Shown here one piece after another: positions 1-5,741 of a stretch of 7,038 nt of DNA. The stretch's first letter is position 1; each line of letters starts with the position of its first letter. Source of the stretch: CAYGKP01 sp964350605 (GTDB lineage: Bacteria; Bacteroidota; Bacteroidia; Cytophagales; JAAEPT01); assembly GCA_964350605.1 (NCBI GenBank), contig CAYGKP010000135.1, forward strand, positions 1 through 7,038. The letters are read 5' to 3'. The translations under genes were made by a program, and so were the position numbers. The notes below the pieces were generated by a model that saw only the letters and a program-made list of their open reading frames with translations, ran no database searches and was not told where the DNA came from.

Positions 1-1149
1 AATCTAAAGTGCATCAATCCAGGTGCGCTAGTTATCTATCACGACAAGCTCTACTTCGGGGGCTACCTTCAAAGCCAAGATGAGGTCATCTGGTCCTACG
101 ACGGAGTCAATCACCCAACCGAAGCGTTTCGCTACCCCCCCGTTGATGGCTACCTGCACGAGCCGTTTGGACTTACCGTTTTCAAGGACACACTCTACTA
201 CTTGAACTTCATCCATGAGGTTTGGGACTTGTTCTTGTATGATGGAGAGCATCCGCCACGCCGACTGGATGTAGTGTTTTCACGGCCTGTGCCCAGGTAC
301 CGAACGGACCTGTTTGTGCTTGGCGACTGGCTATATTTCTTCGAGTACAGCCAAGAAAAGGAGTGGGGCTTGTGGGCCTTTGACGGTAAAACCGCTCCGC
401 ACTTGGTAGGTCACATACCAACAGATCACTACAACAACGGGCCCTCCCAACCCTTCTTGTTTCAGGAGAAACTCTATTTCAATGCCGCGACTGAGGAGGG
501 TTCGAAGCGCACACTCTTCTGGGCGACTGACGGAAAAAGCCCACCCCAGCCAGCGGTCGACTTCGTCGAGGATTCAACTCGAGTCGTCGGTCCGCAAGAA
601 TTCGTGGAGTTCCAGGGTAAGCTCTACTTCCAGGGATACGACAAGGCAACTGGAAACGAACTCTGGGTCTACGATGGAAAATCGCCGCCTGAACTGTTGT
701 ATGACCTAGCACCGGGAAGCAATGGCCCGTATTCCATCAGTAGTTATCCGGGAGATTTCGTTGTTTTTCAGGACAAATTGATGTTTTGGTGTGCTAAGCC
801 AGGTTCCATCACTCAAACGGAGTTGTGGGTGTATGATGGTGTCAATGCCCCAGAGAGGGTGGCCACTGACATTGAGGTATTGGGCCGCCTTGATAACCAT
901 CGGCGATGGGCGGCAACGTTCGAGAAAAAACTCTATTTCTCGGCACGGACAGAGGCCACCGATTTCCAGTTGTGGGTGTATGATGGACAGAATCCACCGC
1001 GAGAAATGGGAAAGATCTTCGAAGGAAGCCAATACAGCGCGCCCGTGAGCTTTCTGGAATATCGGGGCAGCCTTTACTTCAACGGTGCCGATCTATCGGA
1101 GAATAAACACAAGCTTTGGGTGCTTGATCCCGATTCGCTTTCCAGGTAA
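1..1149 (+). CDS. Repeat protein with LYF...LWVYDGxxPP units (5' end outside window)
   Basis: The reading frame is open from base 1 and stops with TAA at 1147-1149, giving 382 residues with no start in the window, so this is the C-terminal part of a longer protein. A TTG at 202 is in frame but is not the start, because the same repeats continue upstream of it. The sequence is almost entirely tandem units that begin LYF (or LYY, LMF) and carry a motif such as ELWVYDGKSPPELL about 12-20 residues later. This resembles the ELWxxDG repeat proteins annotated in Bacteroidota and other bacteria, which are thought to form beta-propeller-like folds and are often secreted or surface proteins. That family assignment is from memory of the motif. 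There is no transmembrane segment and no recognisable type IX secretion C-terminal domain; the protein ends about 25 residues into the last unit. The signal peptide, if any, lies outside the window. The function is unknown. The gene converges on hflX with 35 bases between the stops. Confidence 0.85.
   Translation, partial: NLKCINPGALVIYHDKLYFGGYLQSQDEVIWSYDGVNHPTEAFRYPPVDGYLHEPFGLTVFKDTLYYLNFIHEVWDLFLYDGEHPPRRLDVVFSRPVPRYRTDLFVLGDWLYFFEYSQEKEWGLWAFDGKTAPHLVGHIPTDHYNNGPSQPFLFQEKLYFNAATEEGSKRTLFWATDGKSPPQPAVDFVEDSTRVVGPQEFVEFQGKLYFQGYDKATGNELWVYDGKSPPELLYDLAPGSNGPYSISSYPGDFVVFQDKLMFWCAKPGSITQTELWVYDGVNAPERVATDIEVLGRLDNHRRWAATFEKKLYFSARTEATDFQLWVYDGQNPPREMGKIFEGSQYSAPVSFLEYRGSLYFNGADLSENKHKLWVLDPDSLSR
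49..1146 (+). repeat. Eight tandem protein repeats of about 46-52 residues
   Basis: Unit starts, taken at the LYF-like triplet, fall at bases 49 (LYFGG), 193 (LYYLN), 331 (LYFFE), 472 (LYFNA), 622 (LYFQG), 778 (LMFWC), 931 (LYFSA) and 1072 (LYFNG). The spacings are 48, 46, 47, 50, 52, 51 and 47 residues. Each unit has a short strand around LYF, a variable loop, then [EQ]LW[VA]YDG followed by PP, AP or HP. The last unit keeps LYF and KLWVLD but stops before the PP segment is complete. The units are clearly diverged at DNA level, so this is an old protein repeat and not a recent tandem duplication. Confidence 0.85.
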
Positions 1150-1184
1150 AGCAAAGCCTGTCCAAATGTGGGTGTTGATCAGGA
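1150..1184. other. Convergent intergenic gap
   Basis: These 35 bases separate the stop of the plus-strand repeat protein from the stop of minus-strand hflX. I see no strong hairpin followed by a T-run on either strand; the only candidate pairing is a 4-base CAGG/CCTG stem, which is too weak to call a terminator. The gap holds one copy of GTTGATCAGG (1174-1183), which recurs at the end of the upstream sulfotransferase gene. Confidence 0.6.
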
Positions 1185-2318
1185 CTATACCCGAACCGAA
1201 AGAGCCTCGACCACCTCGCCGAGGTGCGCGCGCACCCGCTCGCTACTTTTCGAATCCAAGGCCGAAACCGCCATCACATCGCGGTAGGTCGCCCGCAGGC
1301 GGCGGCTCAACCCGGCCACCACTTCGGCCTGCTCCTCGTCCACCTCGTCGGACTTGTTGAACAGCAGAATCTTGGGAATCTCACTGGCCTTAATGGTCAG
1401 CAGCGTTTGCTCGACCACTTCAATCTGCTCGTCCACATTCGGGTGCGAGGCATCGACCACATGAATCAGCAGATCCGCCTCGCGCACTTCCTCCAACGTC
1501 GAATGAAAACACTCGACCAAGGTGTGAGGCAGCTTACGGATGAACCCGACCGTGTCGGACAACAGCGCAACCTGGCCCCCCAAAAACACCCGGCGCACCG
1601 TTGAATCCAAGGTGGCGAAGAGTTGGTCCTGCCCTTCGATCTGTTTGTCGGCCAAGCGGTGCATCCAAGACGACTTGCCCGCATTGGTGTAGCCAACTAG
1701 GGCGATGCGAATGACGTTGCCTCGCTGCGAGCGTTGAGTTTCGCGCTGGGTGCTCAGCTTGTCGAGTCGCGCGCGCAGGCGCACAATTCTGTCGCGCACG
1801 ATCCGTCTATCAGTCTCCAGTTCCGACTCCCCCGGACCGCGCATCCCGATGCCCCCTTTCTGTTTGGAAAGGTGAGTCCACATGCGAGTTAGTCGTGGAA
1901 GCATGTATTGGTAGTGGGCCAGCTCGACCTGTGTCTTGGCTGCCGCGGTTTTTGCACGCAGCGAAAAAATGTTGAGGATCAGTAGACTTCGGTCCAGGAT
2001 CTTCACGTCGGGAATGAAGCGTTCGATGTTGCGCACCTGCGAGGCCGACAGTTCTTCGTCAAAGACGATCATGTCGGCTTTTTCTGCTTCGGCGAAGTGT
2101 GTGATCTCCTCCAGCTTGCCTTTGCCCACGTAGCTGCGCGTATCGGGGCGTTCGAGTCGTTGGGTAAATCGTCCGAGGGTTTGCGCCCCGGCCGTTTCGA
2201 CCAATAGCTCCAACTCGTCGAGGTACTCCTCGGTCTGGCGGGCGGTTTGGTCAAATCGACGGACGGCCACGAGCACAGCACGCTCGCGAAGTTTTTTCAG
2301 TTCCTCAACTTCAATCAT
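1185..2318 (-). CDS. hflX: Ribosome-associated GTPase HflX
   Basis: The 377-residue protein matches HflX throughout. The N-terminal HflX domain includes YVGKGKLEEI (63-72) and FDEELSASQVRNIE (86-99). The linker region has the hallmark GGIGMRGPGESELETDRR at 155-172. The G domain has G1 GYTNAGKSS (209-217), G3 DTVGF (255-259), G4 NKSD (321-324) and a G5-like SAL (352-354). The family binds the 50S subunit and splits or rescues stalled ribosomes, particularly under heat stress, in the cytoplasm. The ATG at 2318 fits the family N-terminus. The protein ends soon after the G domain (ALSVRV) and seems to lack the short aromatic tail I remember from other Bacteroidota HflX proteins, so it is slightly short. 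It starts 3 bases after the stop of the sulfotransferase gene upstream and has no promoter space of its own. Translation is therefore probably coupled to the upstream gene. Confidence 0.96.
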   Translation of the reverse strand: MIEVEELKKLRERAVLVAVRRFDQTARQTEEYLDELELLVETAGAQTLGRFTQRLERPDTRSYVGKGKLEEITHFAEAEKADMIVFDEELSASQVRNIERFIPDVKILDRSLLILNIFSLRAKTAAAKTQVELAHYQYMLPRLTRMWTHLSKQKGGIGMRGPGESELETDRRIVRDRIVRLRARLDKLSTQRETQRSQRGNVIRIALVGYTNAGKSSWMHRLADKQIEGQDQLFATLDSTVRRVFLGGQVALLSDTVGFIRKLPHTLVECFHSTLEEVREADLLIHVVDASHPNVDEQIEVVEQTLLTIKASEIPKILLFNKSDEVDEEQAEVVAGLSRRLRATYRDVMAVSALDSKSSERVRAHLGEVVEALSVRV

Positions 2319-2321
2319 GAA

Positions 2322-3158
2322 CTACCTAACAGATCCTGAAGAAAAAACGTCCCCATCAGCCCACAATTTCGTGTCGCTAATGGACGTAATCTCGGGGAAG
2401 AAGCGGTCCATCAACTCGCCGCAATGTTCGCGGACTTTTTGATTCAAAAACTCTTGATCCACCTGCCGAAGCAAGTCCAACTTGATGTGAGCCCGAAAGT
2501 CATGCGTGCAAGTGGGGTCAAGTTGGCTCTCCTTAATGCCGAGAAAATCGGCGATTTGGCCCAAGGAGTCGGCCAATTGATCGGTTCGAAGAATCAACAA
2601 ACGGTCGGGTGGAGTTTCAGTAATGATCTTTTCGTTTATAGTACGCCAGTGAATCAAATAGGCATCCAAGGAATAACAGAGTGTATCGTAGAGGGTCAAC
2701 GCCAGGTCCTCAGAGCGGGGCTGAGGTGTCGAGAGGATCTTATTCCAGTAGGATTCCCACAGGCTGTCTACCCCCGAGACCTGATCATACGTCAAGTGGT
2801 TGAGCATCGAGTCCAGCCACGTGTAAGGGTCGCGAATGGTGAGGATGATTTTGCTCTGAGGAACCGCTCGAAGAATTTCAGGCACACAAAAGGATTGAAT
2901 GTGGGAGATGTACACCGCGAAGCGGATTTGCCGGTGTTGGCGACGAAAATAGGTCCGCAACAACCCGTCGACGTTTTTGCCCGACCAGCGGCGGATCAAT
3001 AACTGGCGCAACTGGTAGCTCTGTGCCTCATGTGCTGCGGGGTATTGGGAAAAAATCTTCCAAAGCGAATGAGTGCCAGACTTGGCGGTCCCAACGCCAT
3101 AGACCCGAAAGGGAGGCTTATACAGGTGCTTTCGAATGCGAAAGGGAAGCAGGTGCAT
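2322..3158 (-). CDS. Sulfotransferase family protein (second of tandem pair)
   Basis: The 278-residue protein carries the two PAPS-binding signatures of sulfotransferases. The 5'-phosphosulfate loop is GTAKSGTHSL at 23-32, and the 3'-phosphate motif is IRDPYTWLDSM around 108-118, with Arg109 and Ser117 eight apart as in the family. It would move sulfate from PAPS to a hydroxyl or amine; the acceptor is unknown. The frame can be extended upstream to an ATG at 3290, but those 44 residues only read over the 3' end of the preceding gene in another frame. The ATG at 3158 gives MHLLPF, which aligns with MYHLLPH at the start of the paralogue, so I chose 3158. By hand alignment roughly half the positions are identical to the upstream paralogue, with near-identity in both PAPS motifs and in the C-terminal LW[A] segment. 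It has an 11-residue tail (DGDVFSSGSVR) that the paralogue lacks. There is no signal peptide or membrane anchor, so it is probably cytoplasmic. It lies 25 bases after the upstream stop and 3 bases before hflX. Confidence 0.9.
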   Translation of the reverse strand: MHLLPFRIRKHLYKPPFRVYGVGTAKSGTHSLWKIFSQYPAAHEAQSYQLRQLLIRRWSGKNVDGLLRTYFRRQHRQIRFAVYISHIQSFCVPEILRAVPQSKIILTIRDPYTWLDSMLNHLTYDQVSGVDSLWESYWNKILSTPQPRSEDLALTLYDTLCYSLDAYLIHWRTINEKIITETPPDRLLILRTDQLADSLGQIADFLGIKESQLDPTCTHDFRAHIKLDLLRQVDQEFLNQKVREHCGELMDRFFPEITSISDTKLWADGDVFSSGSVR

Positions 3159-3183
3159 TACTACTTGGCCGAGGTGTCGTTGA

Positions 3184-3987
3184 TCAGGCCCACAATTGCG
3201 TGTCGCGAATCGTTCGAATCTCTGGGTAAAACCGATCAAGCAAAATGCCACAATATTCGCGGATTTGTTGATCCAAAAAATCGGGGTCAAGTTGACGCAG
3301 GCGGTTTTCCCTGATTCGTGCGGTAAAGTCGTGGGTTTGCTTCCCGCGCAAGTGATTGGATGGCACGCCCAAGAAATCAGCGATGTCGAAAAGTCGGTGG
3401 GCCAGCTCCGGCGTCCGAATGACGAGTAGCCGGTCGGCGGGTACCGCGCCCAGCACCGTTTGGTTTACGAGTGTCCAATGCTTCAAGTAAGCAGCGAGCG
3501 AGAACCATCGCTCCTCCACATGAAGGGCTTTGTCTTCGTCACCGGGGGCCGGGTCGCCAAGTAAGGCCCGCCAATAGGGGAGAAATCCTTCCCCGCCGCC
3601 CTGTTGTGCGTTTGCGCTTTGGTGGTTGACCATCGAGTCAAGCCAGGTGTAGGGGTCGCGGATCATCAAGATGAACTTGGCGTGCGGAACGGCTTCCAAA
3701 ATCTGCAGGCTGGCCAGTGACTGCAAATGTGACACGTAGGCCGCGTAGCGATGTGTTCGCTGGTGTTCGGCAAAAATGGAAACCAATTCCTGGTCCACGG
3801 ATGCGCCGTGTGCCCGTTCCTCAATCAATCGACGAACGCCTCCATTGTACGCTTCATGCCGTGCTGAATAGCGGGAGAGTACGCGCCAGAGCGAATGCGT
3901 CCCTGACTTGGCCGTGCCGACGCCAAACACCTGAAAGGGCGGCGTGGAAATAGAACGGCGAAGCCCGTGGGGCAACAAATGATACAT
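3184..3987 (-). CDS. Sulfotransferase family protein (first of tandem pair)
   Basis: The 267-residue protein has the 5'-PAPS loop GTAKSGTHSL at 24-33 and the 3'-phosphate motif IRDPYTWLDSM around 109-119 (Arg110, Ser118). It also has a conserved C-terminal block, THDFTARIRENRLRQLD, ending with DRFYPEIRTIRDTQLWA. Within the family it is a PAPS-dependent sulfotransferase; its acceptor cannot be read from the sequence. It is clearly a duplicate of the next gene, yet about half the residues differ, mainly in the middle (about 122-180), where acceptor-binding residues often lie. The two may therefore act on different acceptors or positions. The ATG at 3987 lies 6 bases after the stop of the membrane-protein gene, with no clear Shine-Dalgarno sequence. 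The bases between this stop and the next start show no terminator, so read-through to the second copy and hflX is expected. Confidence 0.9.
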   Translation of the reverse strand: MYHLLPHGLRRSISTPPFQVFGVGTAKSGTHSLWRVLSRYSARHEAYNGGVRRLIEERAHGASVDQELVSIFAEHQRTHRYAAYVSHLQSLASLQILEAVPHAKFILMIRDPYTWLDSMVNHQSANAQQGGGEGFLPYWRALLGDPAPGDEDKALHVEERWFSLAAYLKHWTLVNQTVLGAVPADRLLVIRTPELAHRLFDIADFLGVPSNHLRGKQTHDFTARIRENRLRQLDPDFLDQQIREYCGILLDRFYPEIRTIRDTQLWA

Positions 3988-3993
3988 CCGCAG

Positions 3994-4548
3994 CTAATTA
4001 CCCCGTTTCAACTCGTGGGCCCATTGAAGTAGGTGTTCCTGCTCGACGGATGCGAGGGCTGGCGACGAGCCATGAAACCGCGCGCAGTCTTGGATTCCAA
4101 GCAATATGGTGCCTTCGGTATCCAAAACTGCTGTTCCAGCTACTGGGCACGGGGCGGGCGCAAGGCTTGCATGAGTGCTGAGGAGGGCACCCTTGCTGTG
4201 CCCGAGCAAGTAAATGAAAATGAACAGCGCGGCGGTGAAAATGGCCAAGCGCTTGTTCGAACGCTTCAACGCGATCATGCCGAGCACGATGCCAACCAAG
4301 ACCAACCCCAATTTCAAGTGAATCCAGTACTCGGGGGAATCGATCCAGCCGTATCCGAAGTAGAGCCACAGGCCGGAGACCAGGACCAGCGAGCCGAAGA
4401 TCATCTCGAACAACTTAGTGCGCGCACGCAACGTTTGGAACTTGCTCCGTGAGGCAAATAGCAAGTAGCCGACTTTGACAAGGAAGACCAGCACGTAGAT
4501 CGTAACGATCAAGCGGTGGCTGTGGATGAGGATTTTGTAGAGGTTCAT
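3994..4548 (-). CDS. SirB-like four-helix membrane protein with possible degenerate cytochrome c tail
   Basis: The 184-residue protein has four predicted membrane helices at about 10-31, 46-64, 76-94 and 101-117, with a short RSKFQTLRARTK loop between helices 1 and 2. The pattern WIHLKLGLVLVGIVLGMIAL followed by KR and a last helix resembles the SirB/SirB2 family, whose biochemical role is not well defined. Histidines at 9, 11, 77 and 117 lie near helix ends and could be haem ligands, which is inference only. Residues 118-184 form a soluble tail containing CARFHG (155-160) and SPALASVEQEHLLQWAHEL. This looks like a cytochrome c domain with CxxCH changed to CxxFH and the middle missing. The protein is first in the minus-strand run, divergent from the glycosyltransferase by 77 bases. 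The gene call is strong; the family call is moderate and the cytochrome reading weak. Confidence 0.75.
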   Translation of the reverse strand: MNLYKILIHSHRLIVTIYVLVFLVKVGYLLFASRSKFQTLRARTKLFEMIFGSLVLVSGLWLYFGYGWIDSPEYWIHLKLGLVLVGIVLGMIALKRSNKRLAIFTAALFIFIYLLGHSKGALLSTHASLAPAPCPVAGTAVLDTEGTILLGIQDCARFHGSSPALASVEQEHLLQWAHELKRGN

Positions 4549-4557
4549 GGCAGCAGT

Positions 4558-4575
4558 AAAGGTGACAAAGGTAAC
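4558..4575 (+). repeat. Two tandem 9-base repeats, AAAGGTGAC AAAGGTAAC
   Basis: The two copies are adjacent (4558-4566 and 4567-4575) and differ at one base. They lie 9 bases upstream of the minus-strand membrane-protein start and overlap the putative -7 element. They could be a small operator or could have arisen by chance or slippage; nothing here decides between these. Confidence 0.5.
4566..4573 (-). promoter_or_regulatory. Possible Bacteroidota -7 promoter element (TACCTTTG) for the minus-strand operon
   Basis: Read on the minus strand, the bases are TACCTTTG, matching TAnnTTTG at every fixed position. The element ends 17 bases before the ATG at 4548, leaving room for a leader of roughly 10 bases. 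I find no good TTTG -33 element about 19-21 bases upstream; that position reads CAAT. It is therefore a half-supported promoter. Confidence 0.3.
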
Positions 4576-4625
4576 AACCCTTGATCAGTCGAATTGTCAG
4601 CGAAAGGTTTGCGTAGTTTCGCCCC

Positions 4626-5735
4626 ATGCGGGTACTCATCGCGGTCAACACGACGTGGAACATCTTCAACTTCCGCCAGGGCTTGGTTCGGGGGTTGATC
4701 GACGCGGGTCACGAAGTTCATGTCCTGGCTCCGCGGGATGAATACGTGGCCCGGGTGGAGGCACTGGGTTGCCAGGTTCATCACCTGGAATTGGCCGCGC
4801 GCAGCACCAACCCCCTTGGTGAATGGCACTTGATGCGTGCCTTCCGCCGCCACTACCGCCAGTTGAAGCCCGATGTGGTGCTTCACTACACCATTAAGCC
4901 GAACATTTACGGCTCGATGGCCGCCCGCAAGCTGGGCATCCCAGCAGTGTGCAACGTGGCCGGGCTCGGCACGGTTTTCGGCAAACAGAATCTGGTTACA
5001 CGCATCGCCAAGGGCCTGTTCAAATCGGCGTTTCGTTGGCCAGTCAAAATCTTCTTCCAGAACAGCGAGGACCAGGACCTTTTTGTGACCCACAAGCTGG
5101 TAAAAGCGGAGAAAACCGAGGTGTTACCCGGCTCTGGAGTCGACCTCCAGCGATTCCAGCCCCAACCTCGGCCCGAAGGGGGACCCCTTATTTTCTTGTT
5201 CCTGGGTCGCCTTTTGCGCGAAAAAGGGATTACTGACTACGTGGAAGCCGCTCGAATTTTGCGACAAGAGGGCCTGGAGGCCGAATTTCATCTGCTGGGG
5301 AAAGCCGACCCGAAAGCCAAAGATGCCATTAGCGAGCAAGAGCTGGCGGCCTGGAAACAGGAAGGACTGATCGTTCACCGGGGCCACAGCGATCGGGTGG
5401 AAGACGAACTAGCGACTGCCGACGCTGTGGTACTGCCAACATATTATAAAGAAGGCACCCCGCGCTCACTGCTCGAAGCTGCTGCTATGGGCTTGCCCTT
5501 GATCGCGACCGACACTGCAGGCTGTCGGGCGGTGGTCGAACCGGGCAGAAACGGGTTTCTTTGCGAACCACAAAACCCCGTTGACTTGGCCCATCAGATG
5601 CGCCGCCTGCTTGCGCTCTCCCCAAGCGAGCGCGCCTCGTTTGGCCGAGTAGCTCGGCATACGGCCGAAACCCGCTTTGATGAACAGCTGGTCGTGAACC
5701 GTTACCTTGAGGCACTTGCTGTCCTAGACAACTAA
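4626..5735 (+). CDS. GT4-family glycosyltransferase (PglA/CapM-like)
   Basis: The 369-residue protein is a GT-B fold retaining glycosyltransferase of family 4. The N-terminal acceptor half begins MRVLIAVNTTWNIFNFRQGL, with DEYVARVEALG (38-48) and KPDVVLHYTIKPNIYG (81-96). The C-terminal donor half has LPGSGVDLQRF (167-177), FLGRLLREKGI (192-202) and the EX7E pair Glu276 and Glu284 in YKEGTPRSLLEA. The overall arrangement resembles PglA and CapM proteins, which add HexNAc-type sugars to undecaprenyl-diphosphate-linked sugars at the cytoplasmic face of the inner membrane. The precise donor and acceptor cannot be read here. The ATG at 4626 fits the family N-terminus and has no Shine-Dalgarno sequence. 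The next gene begins 6 bases after its stop, so the two are co-transcribed. Confidence 0.92.
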   Translation: MRVLIAVNTTWNIFNFRQGLVRGLIDAGHEVHVLAPRDEYVARVEALGCQVHHLELAARSTNPLGEWHLMRAFRRHYRQLKPDVVLHYTIKPNIYGSMAARKLGIPAVCNVAGLGTVFGKQNLVTRIAKGLFKSAFRWPVKIFFQNSEDQDLFVTHKLVKAEKTEVLPGSGVDLQRFQPQPRPEGGPLIFLFLGRLLREKGITDYVEAARILRQEGLEAEFHLLGKADPKAKDAISEQELAAWKQEGLIVHRGHSDRVEDELATADAVVLPTYYKEGTPRSLLEAAAMGLPLIATDTAGCRAVVEPGRNGFLCEPQNPVDLAHQMRRLLALSPSERASFGRVARHTAETRFDEQLVVNRYLEALAVLDN

Positions 5736-5741
5736 GAAGAG

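Larger units (their letters stand above)
4549..4625. other. Divergent intergenic region between membrane-protein and glycosyltransferase genes
   Basis: This is the only space in the window where promoters for both operons can sit. It is 77 bases long. On the minus strand it holds TACCTTTG, a full match to the Bacteroidota -7 consensus TAnnTTTG. On the plus strand TAGTTTCG (4614-4621) is one base off that consensus, but it sits only 4 bases before the glycosyltransferase ATG and would imply an essentially leaderless transcript. No Shine-Dalgarno sequence is seen for either start. It also contains a 9-base tandem repeat and one TTGATCAG. Confidence 0.6.

Noticed and set aside
28..421. Minus-strand frames at 28-252 and 209-421 inside the repeat protein gene
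   Set aside because: They are antisense to a frame with clear conserved repeats, and their translations show no recognisable motif.
1143..1160. Possible terminator stem CAGG/CCTG after the repeat protein stop
   Set aside because: The stem is only four pairs, with a long loop and no T-run, so it is too weak to call.
1224..1604. Plus-strand frame of 126 codons antisense to hflX
   Set aside because: It lies entirely opposite the strongly conserved HflX G domain, with a low-complexity His/Arg/Gln-rich translation.
2424..3002. Plus-strand frame of 192 codons antisense to the second sulfotransferase
   Set aside because: It is long, but the opposite strand has PAPS-binding motifs and a paralogue, whereas this translation matches nothing I recognise.
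3998..4452. Frames at 3998-4369 (minus) and 4033-4452 (plus) over the membrane-protein gene, considered as a frameshifted remainder of the cytochrome c domain
   Set aside because: Neither contains a CxxCH motif or any cytochrome-like continuation, so a simple frameshift does not explain the short tail.
4545..5093. Minus-strand frame of 182 codons overlapping the glycosyltransferase
   Set aside because: It is antisense to a well-conserved GT4 N-terminal domain and shows no motif of its own.
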